Made by a program: the position numbers and the translations under genes
Notes under the pieces: model-generated
What the model was told of the DNA's origin: nothing
What the model saw: only the letters and a program-made list of their open reading frames with translations
Databases searched by the model: none
Shown here: in pieces, positions 24,650 to 34,383 of the stretch
Position numbering within the stretch: position 1 is the first letter of the stretch
Layout of the letters: every line of letters begins with the position of its first letter
Source of the DNA: Geminicoccaceae bacterium
Lineage (GTDB): Bacteria > Pseudomonadota > Alphaproteobacteria > Geminicoccales > Geminicoccaceae
Length of the DNA: 41,346 nucleotides
Assembly: GCA_028285265.1 (NCBI GenBank)
Contig: JANQPX010000066.1
Span: forward strand, 1 to 41,346
Direction of reading: 5' to 3'

Positions 24650-24755
24650 ACAAGAGGTCTATCGATGTCTCGGCTAGACCGATCATCACCCCCAGGCGCA
24701 TGGGCACGCTAGGCAATACCAGCACTTCTGGTTCCCCCTCTTGAGACAGGTGGTC

Positions 24756-25211
24756 ATGGTGGACAACAACGGACTGACACTTTCGATCTGCCTGCGCTGC
24801 CGGGATGGCCGCGAGACTCGCGACACCGATCTCGACCAACGTGGCGGCCGTCGGCTCTCGCGTGCTGTCACGAATGCCTTTCGCGACAGCCTCGCCGCTC
24901 GGCAAGGACTTTGCCTTCGCGGTGTGCACTGCATGAGCCAATGCAAACGGCCTTGCACGATCGCGCTCTCAGGCCCTAACCGTTTTACCTATCTCTTCGG
25001 CGACCTGGACCCGATGTTGCATGCTGGCGACGTCCTCTCTGTAGCCGCCGCCTATGCCAATTCGACTGATGGCTTTCTGCCACGGTCTGCACGACCTGAG
25101 GTGCTGCGATCGGGCATTTTGGGCCGCATTCCGCCACTTGATTTCGGGGGCGATCTGGTCGAACCGATTCTTCCAACGCCCCATGGTCTGCCAAAGAAGA
25201 TCTTCGATTAG
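24756..25211 (+). CDS. DUF1636 metal-binding protein
   Basis: A 151-aa protein starting MVDNNGLTLSICLRC. The N-terminal CxxC (LSICLRCRDG) and the later cysteine series CLRGVHCMSQCKRPC around residues 54-68 are the hallmarks of DUF1636, a thioredoxin-fold-like group predicted to bind a metal or iron-sulfur centre. DUF1636 genes are commonly found in zinc- or cobalamin-regulated loci near COG0523 GTPases. Here the gene diverges from zur and shares its operator, so it should be induced by zinc starvation. The biochemical role is unknown. Confidence 0.88.
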   Translation: MVDNNGLTLSICLRCRDGRETRDTDLDQRGGRRLSRAVTNAFRDSLAARQGLCLRGVHCMSQCKRPCTIALSGPNRFTYLFGDLDPMLHAGDVLSVAAAYANSTDGFLPRSARPEVLRSGILGRIPPLDFGGDLVEPILPTPHGLPKKIFD

Positions 25212-25270
25212 AAAAGGTTGTGTAGACTACAAAAAAACGTGACTGCTAGGCTCCTCCTGTCGAACCCAAT

Positions 25271-25296
25271 GTCCCGCTCGGGCTGTGGAGCGGGAC
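25271..25296. terminator. Bidirectional hairpin between DUF1636 and the aldo/keto reductase
   Basis: GTCCCGCTC (25271-25279) and GAGCGGGAC (25288-25296) form a perfect 9-bp stem with an 8-nt loop, midway between two convergent stop codons (25211 and 25315). There is no T-run on either side, so it is a likely but not canonical terminator. Confidence 0.6.
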
Positions 25297-25314
25297 TTGG
25301 AACTATCTCGCTCC

Positions 25315-26097
25315 TTATGCCCGAAACCTTTTAACCAGGTCCCAGGCGGCCCAGTTCTCCTCGAGATGGGTGATCGATGTGGTGCCCGGGATGACAACGA
25401 TGTTGGGTGAGCGCTTGAGCAGCCAGGCGAGCGCCTCACGTGGCGAGAGCGTTGCACCCTGTTTCATAGGGTTCGCGCCGAGCGGGCCGTAGGGGATGAA
25501 GGCAATCCCAGCTTCGGCTGTGAAGTCGACCAGATCTTCCGCATCCCTCTCCGCCATGTTGAATCGATTCTGAACACTTGCGATCGGCGCAATGGTCATG
25601 GCGCGATCCAGCTGTTCGCGTGTGACGTTGGAGAGGCCGATATGGCCGATCCGACCATCCGCCTGCGCCTCTGCAAGGGCAGCAACCGAAACTTCTATCG
25701 TGGTCTCGGGATCAACCCGGTGCAGCTGGAACAGGTCGATCCTATCGCGGCGGAGGTTGACCAGCGCACGGTCAATCTGGCGCAACAGCGTCTCGCGGCG
25801 CCCGTCGGTGATGATTCGCCCAGGTTCTGGTTTATCGACGCCACCTTTGGTGGCAATCACGACATCTCGCCCTTTCAGAGCCTCGCCGACGATCCGGTCG
25901 GCGTGTTCTGGCCCATAGGCCCAGGCGCTGTCGAAGAAGTCGACGCCAATATCAGCGGCACGGCGCAGCAGCTTCACGCCGCTTGCCCACTCAGGATAGG
26001 GCCCGAAGTTGCTTGGCTGTCCGGTCAGGCGCATCGCGCCATAGCCTAGTCGATTCACCTTCAGGTCGTCGGCAATTTTGAAGGTCGTTTCGGTCAT
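25315..26097 (-). CDS. Aldo/keto reductase
   Basis: A 260-aa TIM-barrel oxidoreductase of the AKR superfamily. The catalytic tetrad is readable as D56, Y61, K84 and H126 (FFDSAWAYG, IATKGG, LFQLHRVD), and the NADPH-binding end has VVIPGTTSITHLEEN. It is somewhat short for the family, resembling bacterial YajO/PdxI-like or 'oxidoreductase' AKRs. It reduces an unidentified aldehyde or ketone with NADPH. Divergent from a LysR gene 100 bp away, which is probably its regulator. Confidence 0.93.
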   Translation of the reverse strand: MTETTFKIADDLKVNRLGYGAMRLTGQPSNFGPYPEWASGVKLLRRAADIGVDFFDSAWAYGPEHADRIVGEALKGRDVVIATKGGVDKPEPGRIITDGRRETLLRQIDRALVNLRRDRIDLFQLHRVDPETTIEVSVAALAEAQADGRIGHIGLSNVTREQLDRAMTIAPIASVQNRFNMAERDAEDLVDFTAEAGIAFIPYGPLGANPMKQGATLSPREALAWLLKRSPNIVVIPGTTSITHLEENWAAWDLVKRFRA

Positions 26098-26197
26098 CTT
26101 GATCTCCTCGAAGGGTGTTGTGTTCGAGGATGACGATGACGGACTTAGAGCTTATTCTGTAGACAGTTTAAATAGCTAGTTGTTATTCGTATTATAC

Positions 26198-27109
26198 ATG
26201 AGCAAACCCCTCGACCGCCTCGCCCTTCTTGAAACCTTCACGCGTATCGCAGATCGTGGCTCGATAAGCAGTGCCGCACGCGATTTAGGGATGTCGCAAG
26301 GTTCCGCTAGTCGGCAGTTAAAGGACTTGGAGGAGCGCCTAGGGGTCCAGCTCATCCGCAGATCGACCCACTCATTGGCGTTGACCGAAGCCGGACTGGA
26401 GGTTCTCGCCGATGCGCGCGAGCTGATCGCCAGATGGGATGCTCTGGAAGAGCAGCATGGACCTGACGCTGACATCCTAAGAGGACCACTCCGAGTCGTC
26501 GCGCCCATCGCGCTTGGTCAACTCCATCTTGCGGACATCGCAATCGGATTCCAGGCGACACATCCAATGGTCACGGTGAACTGGCGTTTGGAGGACGAAC
26601 CGATCCGCTTCGCAGAGATCGGGTGCGATTGCTGGATCAAGATCGGACCAGTCACCGACGAGAACTTGATCGTACGGCGATTGGGACGGGTCGAACGTCT
26701 CATTGTTGGCGCATGGAATATTGCAACGCGACTTGAAGCGCGAACCCCGGACGCGGCCGAAGGCATTCCCTTCGTGACCCTCACGCCCTTTGAAGGCGCA
26801 AAGATCCGGTTGTCACGATCGGATGATGAGCAATGCGACTTTACAGTGACGGCAAACCTGTCAACGAACAACATCATGTCACTCAAGCGCGCGGTTCTAG
26901 CTGGCCTAGGTGCCGCTATTCTACCGAAGTGGTTCGTCGCCGAAGAGCTTGAATCAGGCACGCTTATCGATCTTTTCCCTGACTGGCGAGCTGCGACGCT
27001 TGACGTGAACCTGGCCTATCTTCCGGTCCGTCGGCAACCTCGCCGCTTGGCCGCATTTATTGAGGCGCTCGAAGTAGGTTTCCGAGCCATTCCGGGTATC
27101 AGGAAGTGA
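26198..27109 (+). CDS. LysR-family regulator, divergent to the aldo/keto reductase
   Basis: A 303-aa LTTR. The N-terminal helix-turn-helix reads LALLETFTRIADRGSISSAA, then GMSQGSASRQLKDLEERLGV; the rest is a substrate-binding-like effector domain (GPLRVVAPIALGQLHLADIA). The ATG at 26198 lacks a clear ribosome-binding site; an upstream TTG at 26180 is possible. It probably senses a carbonyl or related compound and controls the reductase across the shared 100-bp promoter region, which is the usual LysR arrangement. Confidence 0.9.
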   Translation: MSKPLDRLALLETFTRIADRGSISSAARDLGMSQGSASRQLKDLEERLGVQLIRRSTHSLALTEAGLEVLADARELIARWDALEEQHGPDADILRGPLRVVAPIALGQLHLADIAIGFQATHPMVTVNWRLEDEPIRFAEIGCDCWIKIGPVTDENLIVRRLGRVERLIVGAWNIATRLEARTPDAAEGIPFVTLTPFEGAKIRLSRSDDEQCDFTVTANLSTNNIMSLKRAVLAGLGAAILPKWFVAEELESGTLIDLFPDWRAATLDVNLAYLPVRRQPRRLAAFIEALEVGFRAIPGIRK

Positions 27110-27114
27110 ACCAT

Positions 27115-27133
27115 CGATGCATCATCGTTTTTT
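27115..27133 (+). terminator. Intrinsic terminator after the LysR gene
   Basis: CGATG-CAT-CATCG forms a 5-bp stem with a 3-nt loop and is followed by six T residues, beginning 6 nt after the LysR stop codon. The stem is short but the layout is that of a rho-independent terminator. The rest of the 27110-27416 gap shows only short, unconvincing frames on both strands; I see no gene in it. Confidence 0.6.
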
Positions 27134-27416
27134 GATCGAGGATCTCGTGCCGCCCAAGGACGATCGACGCAACGTACTTTTTTTGTCGCAACTTTTACGC
27201 TGTTTCCCCCACTGGCTAGACAGCCTCTCGCCTCATAGTTGCTAACACTTTTGTATCTGCTACGTCGCTATTTGGCAAAAAATGCCAAGCTATCTCTTTC
27301 GAAACATCAAGAGTCGTTGGAGACTTTTCTGGCACGATCGATGCACCTGCGAACAAGATTGCAGGTGGCCATAGCGTCATGCCACCATAGGAGCCGACCA
27401 CCCACCGCCTCGATGA

Positions 27417-30400
27417 TCAACGGGATAACGTCGCCTCTGTCGAACTAGCATCGTCCGGCGGTCCTATTGTCTTGTCCGGTCGACTGAAGAGCGTCCCAAT
27501 CCAACGGCAGACTACATAGAAGACCGGGGTGAAAACCAGGCCGAAGAACGTCACGCCGAGCATGCCGAAAAACACTGCCGTGCCCAACGATTGCCGCATC
27601 TCAGCGCCAGCGCCGGTTGCGATGACCAGCGGCACCACACCGAGGATGAAAGCGAAGGACGTCATCAGGATCGGGCGCATTCGTGTCTTCGCAGCCTCGA
27701 CCGCGGCGGTGAACCGGTCCGCACCTTCATCCTCGCGCTGCTTTGCGAACTCGATGATCAGAATGGCATTCTTGGCAGCGAGCGCGATGAGGACAAGGAA
27801 ACCAATCTGACCGAGAATATTGATCTCCATGCCGCGGATAAGAAGGCCGCTGACAGCAGCCAGGAGGCACATGGGCACGATCAGGATCACCGCCAACGGC
27901 AACAACCAGCTCTCGTAGAGGGCGGCAAGCGCAAGAAAAACGAAAACTGCACCGGCGATAAACACCAAGAGGCCGACGTCACCTTGTTGGCGTTCCTGAA
28001 GCGCGAGCTCGGTCCACTCAAAGCCGAAACCGTCCGGTAGAAGCTGTCCCGCTAGCTTCTCCATTGCCAGGAGGGCGGCGCCGGTGGATGTCCCCGGCAT
28101 CGTTGAGCCCTGCACTTCGGCCGCTGGGTAAAGATTGTATCGGGGCACGCGGTAGGGGCCGGTGATATCCTCAAAGCTAGCGACGGAGCCCAGTGGTACC
28201 ATGCCACCGCCATCGCTTCGGGTTTTGAGATTGGCGATGTCGCGCAGATCCTGGCGAAATTGGCCGTCCGCCTGTGCGGTGACCTGAAAGGTACGCCCGA
28301 GGAAGTTAAAGTCATTGACATAGGTGGAGCCGAGATAGGTCTCCAGAGTCTCGTAGACCCGTTCCGCGGTGACCCCTAGCATCTCGGCCTTCACCAGGTC
28401 GATATTGGCGTACACTTTGGGGGTCTGCGTGTTGAACAAGCTGAAGACACCTACCAAGCCTGGTGTTTGGTTGGCGGCGCCGACCAGTTCGTTGGTCGCC
28501 TGAGCCAACGCGTCGGGACCACGACCGCGACGGTCCTGCACCATCATCTTGAAGCCGCCGCCGGTGCCGATGCCACGTACGGGCGGTGGTGCGATAGTGA
28601 TAATGAACGCCTCTTGGATGGTGCTGAGCCGTGCGGTGAGATCACCGAGGATAGCATCAGCACTCAGGCCACGTGCGGTACGCTCATCGAACGATTCAAA
28701 CGCCGAGAATATCGCACCTGCATTGGGCGCATTAGTAAAGGTAGCACCATCAAATCCGGCAAACGGTACCGCGTGGCCGACGCCTTCGGTTTCGGTGATG
28801 ATCTTGGCCGCTTCCCGCACCACGGCATCAGTCCGACCGAGAGATGCGCCAGGCGGCAGCTGCACCACAGTGATCAGATAGCCCTGATCCTGCTCCGGGA
28901 TGAAGCCGGTAGGTGCGCTCGTGAACTGATGGTAAGTGAGGCCGATCAGTCCACCGTAGACGACGAGAACGATTACCGCCATTCGCACCAGCCGGCCTGT
29001 CATAGCGCCATAGGCGCCTGACAACCATGCGATGAAGCGATTGAAACCGCCAAAGAACGCTTGGACCGGGCGCATGAAGACGGGGCCTGACTTGCCGTTG
29101 GCCTGGTGAGGTTTCAAGAGGATGGCACAAAGGGCGGGGCTTAGCGTCAGGGAGACGAAAGCGGAGATGGTGGTCGAGACCGCAATGGTGGCGGCAAACT
29201 GCCGAAAGAACTGCCCTGAGATGCCCGGCACAAAGGCGACCGGCACAAAGACAGCGATCACGACCAAGGACATGGCAATGATTGCGCCACCCACCTCGTT
29301 CATGGTGCGATGCGCCGCGTCGCGCGGCTGCATACCGGCTCGAAGATTGCGTTCGACGTTCTCGACCACAACGATGGCGTCATCCACCACGATGCCGATC
29401 GCCAGCACAAGGCCGAACAAGGAGAGCGTGTTCAGGGAAAACCCCAACACGGACATCACGGCAAACGTGCCAATGAGAGACACCGGGATCGCGACGATCG
29501 GGATGACGGCTGCCCGCCACGTCTGGAGAAACAGGATCATCACTAACACGACCAGGGCGACGGCTTCGAAGATCGTGACGATCACGGCGTCCACCGACTG
29601 GGCGACAAATTGGGTCGGGTTATAGACCACGTTGTAGCGAAGGCCATCGGGGAAGCTTTCGGAGAGCTCCTCCATGGTTGCCAGCACCTCATCTGCAGTT
29701 GCCAGCGCGTTTGATCCCGGTCGTTGAAACAGCAGCAGCGGCACCGCCGGCTCCTGATCGAGATAACCATTGGCGCTATAGTCCTGCGCTCCCAACTCGA
29801 TACGCGCGACGTCGCCGAGACGCGTGACGCGGCCTTCGTCGTCGGTGCGCACAACGATACGCTCGAACTGTCGCACCTCTTCCAGCCGCCCCTGGGTTTC
29901 AATGTTGATCTGAAAGGCGGCGGCGGTCGGAATCGGCGGCTGATTGAGCACACCCGAGGCAACCTGCACGTTCTGGGCGCGAAGCGCTGTAACCACGTCG
30001 CCCACGGTAAGCGAGCGGGCGGCGACGCGCTCGGGATCAAGCCAGATGCGCATGGAGTAGTTGCGCGCACCGAACACAAGCACATCCCCAACGCCATCGA
30101 TACGGGAGAGCACGTCGCGGATCTGCAAGGTGGCGTAGTTGGACATATAGAGTTGATCGCGCGAGCCGTCCGGCGAGCTCAAATGAATGACCATGAGCAT
30201 GTCCGGCGAGTTCTTACGCACAGTCACGCCCAGGCGGCGGACCGGTTCTGGCAAACGCGGCTCAGCGATCGCGACGCGATTCTGCACCAACACCTGGGCG
30301 GCATCCAGATCCGTTCCCAGCTGGAAGGTGACTGTCACGGTCAGTCGGCCGTCGCCAGTAGCTTGGGACGACATGTAAAGCATGCCATCAACGCCATTGA

Positions 30401-30611
30401 TTTCCTGCTCCAGCGGGGCGGCAACCGTGTCGCTCACCACCTCGGCGGACGCTCCGGGGTAGCTCGCTTGAACTTGGATCGTAGGCGGCGCGATCTCCGG
30501 ATATTGCGCCACTGGCAACGTGAAGTAGGCACCAATTCCGATCAAAACGATAAAGATGGAGAGGACCGATGCGAAAATCGGTCGGTCGACGAAGACGTGC
30601 GAAAAGCCCAT
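27417..30611 (-). CDS. RND multidrug efflux inner-membrane pump (HAE1/AcrB type)
   Basis: A 1064-aa proton-driven RND transporter. The N terminus VDRPIFASVLSIFIVLIG and the segment PVAQYPEIAPPTIQV are typical of the AcrB/MexB family, and the TM4 proton-relay pair is present in IVVDDAIVVVENV. Two large periplasmic loops and about twelve membrane helices complete the usual length. It forms a tripartite pump with the adaptor encoded 11 nt upstream and an outer-membrane channel, which is not encoded nearby and must be supplied from elsewhere. Substrates (drugs, solvents, detergents) cannot be inferred. Confidence 0.95.
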   Translation of the reverse strand: MGFSHVFVDRPIFASVLSIFIVLIGIGAYFTLPVAQYPEIAPPTIQVQASYPGASAEVVSDTVAAPLEQEINGVDGMLYMSSQATGDGRLTVTVTFQLGTDLDAAQVLVQNRVAIAEPRLPEPVRRLGVTVRKNSPDMLMVIHLSSPDGSRDQLYMSNYATLQIRDVLSRIDGVGDVLVFGARNYSMRIWLDPERVAARSLTVGDVVTALRAQNVQVASGVLNQPPIPTAAAFQINIETQGRLEEVRQFERIVVRTDDEGRVTRLGDVARIELGAQDYSANGYLDQEPAVPLLLFQRPGSNALATADEVLATMEELSESFPDGLRYNVVYNPTQFVAQSVDAVIVTIFEAVALVVLVMILFLQTWRAAVIPIVAIPVSLIGTFAVMSVLGFSLNTLSLFGLVLAIGIVVDDAIVVVENVERNLRAGMQPRDAAHRTMNEVGGAIIAMSLVVIAVFVPVAFVPGISGQFFRQFAATIAVSTTISAFVSLTLSPALCAILLKPHQANGKSGPVFMRPVQAFFGGFNRFIAWLSGAYGAMTGRLVRMAVIVLVVYGGLIGLTYHQFTSAPTGFIPEQDQGYLITVVQLPPGASLGRTDAVVREAAKIITETEGVGHAVPFAGFDGATFTNAPNAGAIFSAFESFDERTARGLSADAILGDLTARLSTIQEAFIITIAPPPVRGIGTGGGFKMMVQDRRGRGPDALAQATNELVGAANQTPGLVGVFSLFNTQTPKVYANIDLVKAEMLGVTAERVYETLETYLGSTYVNDFNFLGRTFQVTAQADGQFRQDLRDIANLKTRSDGGGMVPLGSVASFEDITGPYRVPRYNLYPAAEVQGSTMPGTSTGAALLAMEKLAGQLLPDGFGFEWTELALQERQQGDVGLLVFIAGAVFVFLALAALYESWLLPLAVILIVPMCLLAAVSGLLIRGMEINILGQIGFLVLIALAAKNAILIIEFAKQREDEGADRFTAAVEAAKTRMRPILMTSFAFILGVVPLVIATGAGAEMRQSLGTAVFFGMLGVTFFGLVFTPVFYVVCRWIGTLFSRPDKTIGPPDDASSTEATLSR

Positions 30612-30622
30612 CGATACTCCTT

Positions 30623-31843
30623 TCAGCCGGCCGTTGATGCGTTGTCATTGGCGGCGGCTGCAGGCGGCCCCTCGATGGTTCCCTCTTCAGGTGTCACCGG
30701 GCTACCAGGTCGCGCGCGCATCAGCCCGTTGATGATGATTCGATCCTCAGTGCCGAGCCCTTCGCGCACGATACGCAGCCCACCTGCATAGCTCGGCCCC
30801 GGACGGATGACGCGCGGTTCAACCATGTTCTCGGCGTTGACGGTCATCACCATCTTCGCCGCCTGGTCCGTAACGATTGCGCTATCTGGGATAAGGATCG
30901 CCTCATATTCCGGCGAACCGGGTAGGCGTAGGCGGCCAAACTGACCAGGTAGGATAAACTGATCTTCGTTCGGTAGCTCGGCGCGGGCGCGGATGGTGCC
31001 GGCATCCTCGTCAATGCGATTGTCGACGAAGTTCATTCTGCCGAATCTTGGCCAAGTTTCGGTATCCGGCTCGTCCGGTAGGCGAAGCTGCACCTCGGTC
31101 CCGTTGTCACGCGCACCTGGCAACACGCCTTCATTGACAGCACGTTGGTAGCCTAGGAAGTCGCTTTCACTGATATCGAACGCGAAGTAGATAGGATCGA
31201 GAGCGACGATGGTCGTGAGCAGGGTTGCATTGGGATCGCCAGTCACGAGATTACCGATATCCACCCGCCGATCCGACACCCGCCCTGTAATGGGAGCACG
31301 CACCTCGGTGAACCCGAGGTCGAGCTCGGCCCGGCGAAGCGCGGCGTTGGCAGTTTCAACGGAGGCTTCGGCGACCCGCTTTTCCTGAAGGCGCTGATCA
31401 TAGGTGGAACGGGAGACATTGCCGCGGTCCATCAGTTCTTCGGCGCGCTCCAATTCGGCATCGGCGAGCTCGACCCGCGCACGAGCGCTCTCCAACGCCG
31501 CCTCAGCCTCTTCGACGACGGCTTGGTATGGCCTGGGATCAATGACGAATAGCGGTGCGTCTTTTGTTATGATGTCGCCGTCGGCAAAGACGATCTCCTC
31601 CACATAGCCCGAAACCCGGGCACGCACGTCGACTGCCTCGACAGCTTCAAAACGGCCGGTGAATTCATACCACTCGGTGATGGCCTTCTTCAGCGGTGCC
31701 GCCACTGTCACGACCGGTGGCGGGGGGGGATTACTAGCCTGCTGGCCCCCCGTTTCGCTGTCGCAGCCGACAAGAAACAGCGCGAGCAAGCACGCCAGGT
31801 GAGGCCCGCGACATCTGCCGGACGTCTTGAATGGGGTGGTCAT
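30623..31843 (-). CDS. RND periplasmic adaptor lipoprotein (MFP, AcrA type)
   Basis: A 406-aa membrane fusion protein. The signal sequence ends in a lipobox (LFLVGC), so cysteine 27 should be lipidated. Then come a proline-rich linker (NPPPPPVVTV), the lipoyl/barrel-sandwich halves (VRARVSGYVEEIVFADGD and FTEVRAPITGRVSDRRVDIG) flanking an alpha-helical hairpin, and a beta-barrel region. It bridges the RND pump to an outer-membrane factor. First gene of the two-gene operon, with no dedicated regulator directly adjacent. Some of the alanine-rich C terminus is low complexity. Confidence 0.94.
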   Translation of the reverse strand: MTTPFKTSGRCRGPHLACLLALFLVGCDSETGGQQASNPPPPPVVTVAAPLKKAITEWYEFTGRFEAVEAVDVRARVSGYVEEIVFADGDIITKDAPLFVIDPRPYQAVVEEAEAALESARARVELADAELERAEELMDRGNVSRSTYDQRLQEKRVAEASVETANAALRRAELDLGFTEVRAPITGRVSDRRVDIGNLVTGDPNATLLTTIVALDPIYFAFDISESDFLGYQRAVNEGVLPGARDNGTEVQLRLPDEPDTETWPRFGRMNFVDNRIDEDAGTIRARAELPNEDQFILPGQFGRLRLPGSPEYEAILIPDSAIVTDQAAKMVMTVNAENMVEPRVIRPGPSYAGGLRIVREGLGTEDRIIINGLMRARPGSPVTPEEGTIEGPPAAAANDNASTAG

Positions 31844-32213
31844 CGCAACTCCAGAACACGTGTGAACACGCCCACGACAGACAATGCCGTCGGCACGGTT
31901 GCATCGATAGAACTAGGAATGACAAGCACAGATGACGTTGGAATGACGAGCAGAGCTACGTCGCGAACTAAAAGACACAACGGACGATTTCGAACACCCT
32001 CAAGCCAGGGCTCCCTTGTCCACGAGTTTGCGAGCGATTTCAAGATGCCTTGGCCCCGGCGCTTATGGACGCATCGATCTTTGAACGTGCTGCCCGCGAC
32101 ACTCACGATCGCGGCACAGACCGCCTACTCCTCGCCCAGACCCACATCGTCGAGATGCCCAAACATCACTTCATGCTTCACGGTTCGATCAAAACGCACG
32201 GCGTGGCCTGCAA
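31844..32213. other. 370-bp gap upstream of the RND operon
   Basis: It must hold the promoter of the adaptor-pump operon, but no clear operator is seen. A plus-strand frame from 32050 encodes a protein-like stretch (MDASIFERAARDTHDRGTDR) that continues into the end of the LysR gene on the other strand. It has no ribosome-binding site and no recognised family, so I do not call it a gene; it may be a fragment. Confidence 0.3.
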
Positions 32214-33107
32214 TCATTTTTCGAACTGTTGCACCAGTTCATCAATGAACTTGCGAATTCTTGGCGAAACCAGGCGCCGGTCCAGATAGAGGGCGTGATA
32301 AGGGATCGGAGGCGGACAGAAATCGATCAGCACCTCTTCGAGCTCGCCGGCTTTGAGAGACCGCTCGGCCATGAAGGTGGGCATTTGAGAGATACCACAT
32401 GAGGCAAGCGCTGACTCGCCTACCGATTGGCCATCATCGAGCGTGAGATACTCCTCGACCTCACGACGTTGGACGTTGCCATCGATCGTGAAGGTCCAGG
32501 GCATGAGACGGCCAGTGCGCTGATTGCGAAAGTTGATACATCGATGCCCGATGAGATCGTCTGGATGAGTTGGACGGCCCGCCTGCGACCAGTAGTCGGG
32601 CGTGGCCACAGTAACGAGTCGATCGTCAAACAGGTGTCGTGCCACGAGCGTTGCGCTGTCCTCCAGCTTGCCAGCTCGGATCGATATGTCGATGCGGTTC
32701 CCGGCAAGATCAACAGCTCGGTCATTGAGCGAGAGGTCGATCAAAACGTTGGGAAAGCGCTGCTGGAACCCGCTCGCAATCGACACCACGCGAAGCCGGC
32801 CCAAGGCTACCGGCACACTCACACGAAGAAGCCCCTTCGGTTCATCGAGGGATGATGCGACTTCATCCTTTAGGACGGCGAATTCGCCTAACAGATGGCG
32901 CGAACCTTCGAGAAATCGTTCACCTTCCGGTGTCAGACTAACGTTCCTCGTGGTTCGATGCAGGAGCTTGACGCCTAGCTCATCTTCAAGCCGCGCCACA
33001 GCTTTGCTGGTCGCGGATGTCGAGAGGCCGAGTTGCTGAGCCGCTCTGGCAAAGCTGCCGGTCCCGGCAACCTCAATAAAAGCGGAAAGTGTGGTTAGGC
33101 TTTTCAT
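32214..33107 (-). CDS. LysR-family regulator, divergent to the NAD(P)-binding reductase
   Basis: A 297-aa LTTR starting MKSLTTLSAFIEVAGTGSFA at 33107, with helix-turn-helix GLSTSATSKAVARLEDELG and an effector domain (GLLRVSVPVALGRLRVVSIA). The frame upstream to 33143 is not needed. It is 107 bp from and divergent to the F420/NADP-type oxidoreductase gene, which it probably regulates. The intergenic region carries a GTTGTT-N6-AACAAC inverted repeat that could be its operator or part of the reductase leader. Confidence 0.92.
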   Translation of the reverse strand: MKSLTTLSAFIEVAGTGSFARAAQQLGLSTSATSKAVARLEDELGVKLLHRTTRNVSLTPEGERFLEGSRHLLGEFAVLKDEVASSLDEPKGLLRVSVPVALGRLRVVSIASGFQQRFPNVLIDLSLNDRAVDLAGNRIDISIRAGKLEDSATLVARHLFDDRLVTVATPDYWSQAGRPTHPDDLIGHRCINFRNQRTGRLMPWTFTIDGNVQRREVEEYLTLDDGQSVGESALASCGISQMPTFMAERSLKAGELEEVLIDFCPPPIPYHALYLDRRLVSPRIRKFIDELVQQFEK

Positions 33108-33214
33108 GGCCAATTCATGACAAAAAGTGGACAAAGAAGCCACTTAATTCCGCTACAGCGCCGTTTGTACTGATGTCATGTTGTTTTCAGCAACAACACG
33201 GAAGGGACATTCCT

Positions 33215-33853
33215 ATGAAGATCGGCATCATCGGCGCAGGCGGCATCGGGCAGCTCTATGCAAGGCTCTGGTCAGCTAGAGGCCATGACGTCATGCTCAG
33301 TTCACGCAATCCCGATAAGATCATTGATGCGGCGGCGGCAGTAGGTGCCAAGACAGGTACCGCCGCCACCGCCGCTGCATTCGGCGATGTGGTTGTGCTC
33401 GCCGTCAACTATTGGACGGTCGACCAAGCCATTGATGCCATCACCCCTCACGTTGAGGGCAAACTTATCATCGATACGACCAACCCGCTCCAGTACAATG
33501 CGAATGGTGGCGTCGAGCGGGTGATTGCCGAGGACGAACTTGCCGCCGCGATAATGACGGCGAAGCTGCCGGCGGCGCGCATCGCCAAGGCCTTTACGAC
33601 GCTCTGGACCGGCCATGTTGAAAAGCACAGTGACGTCGACGCGCCGACCACTGCCATGCCTTATGCCGTAGATGACGATGTCGATCGCCAGACGATCGCA
33701 GGACTGATCGGCGATGCGGGCCTGGTGCCTGTCGATCTCGGGACACTTGCCCAATCCCGGCTGCTCGATCCACCGAGCCCGATCTGGAATGTCGTCCTGA
33801 GTGCCGACGAGCTTCGCGCCAGAGCGAGCAAATCTGCCCGACGGAATGGATGA
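33215..33853 (+). CDS. NAD(P)-binding oxidoreductase (NADPH:F420 reductase-like fold)
   Basis: A 212-aa Rossmann-fold protein starting MKIGIIGAGGIGQLYARLWS, preceded by GAAGGGA. The GxGGIG dinucleotide motif, the SRNPDK segment that selects NADP phosphate, and the VVVLAVNYW and IIDTTNPLQY stretches are typical of the 'F420-dependent NADP reductase/NADP oxidoreductase coenzyme F420-dependent' family. In proteobacteria these act on unidentified substrates without F420. Its divergence from a LysR gene suggests inducible expression. Confidence 0.9.
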   Translation: MKIGIIGAGGIGQLYARLWSARGHDVMLSSRNPDKIIDAAAAVGAKTGTAATAAAFGDVVVLAVNYWTVDQAIDAITPHVEGKLIIDTTNPLQYNANGGVERVIAEDELAAAIMTAKLPAARIAKAFTTLWTGHVEKHSDVDAPTTAMPYAVDDDVDRQTIAGLIGDAGLVPVDLGTLAQSRLLDPPSPIWNVVLSADELRARASKSARRNG

Positions 33854-34383
33854 CGACTTCCTAAATCGATGTCGGACGAGCGAGCGGGCGGCGGTGATTT
33901 CCTTCAACGCGCTGCCCTAACGCTGCGGCGACTTTCTTCTCTTTGTGCTGGAGAGCGAGCTAAGTAACGATGGTAAGCTGAGCATCCGGTAGCCTTGCGA
34001 AATGAGATCAGGTCGTTCGAGTGATGGAACCGGCCAATCTCGTCATCATTTGGCGCAACGACGCAGTCGATGCTCTTGGGTGGCCTGACGAACTACTCGA
34101 TCATGTTTGTCGCTGGAAACCATCCACGTTGAGGGGCAATTTCAGCCATTTTCGATGAACTGATAGACATGCGCAGCCAGCGGCCTCGCTTTGGTAGTTT
34201 GCGCAATTTGAACTAGGCAGGCGCCAAACAATAAGATGATCAATCCCGTTGGTCTTTAAGTAACTGTACAATATTGATCATTTACATGATTTATAAGGCA
34301 ACAATCGAGCATCAATAATGATAGCGATCGTTGCCATTGGATATGGGCGAACGCATGCTAGGTAACTGACCGCTTCATTTGAG
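33854..34383. other. 530-bp gap without a clear gene
   Basis: No start-to-stop gene is seen. The left half has short open stretches on both strands, including a plus-strand frame MEPANLVIIWRNDAVDALGW and a minus-strand frame with an internal stop (IDCVVAPNDDEIGRFHHSND), which look like coding remnants but are unidentified. The right half (34200-34380) is AT-rich with no hairpin or promoter I can defend. Confidence 0.3.

Noticed and set aside
27216..27401. 61-aa minus-strand frame downstream of the RND pump
   Set aside because: No ribosome-binding site, no recognised motif, and a competing plus-strand frame of equal quality; not called as a gene.
29724..30791. 355-aa plus-strand frame opposite the RND pump
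   Set aside because: Shadow of a clear AcrB-type gene; histidine-rich, non-domain composition.
32050..32289. 79-aa plus-strand frame before the LysR gene
   Set aside because: Protein-like in part, but it lacks a ribosome-binding site and overlaps the end of a real minus-strand gene.
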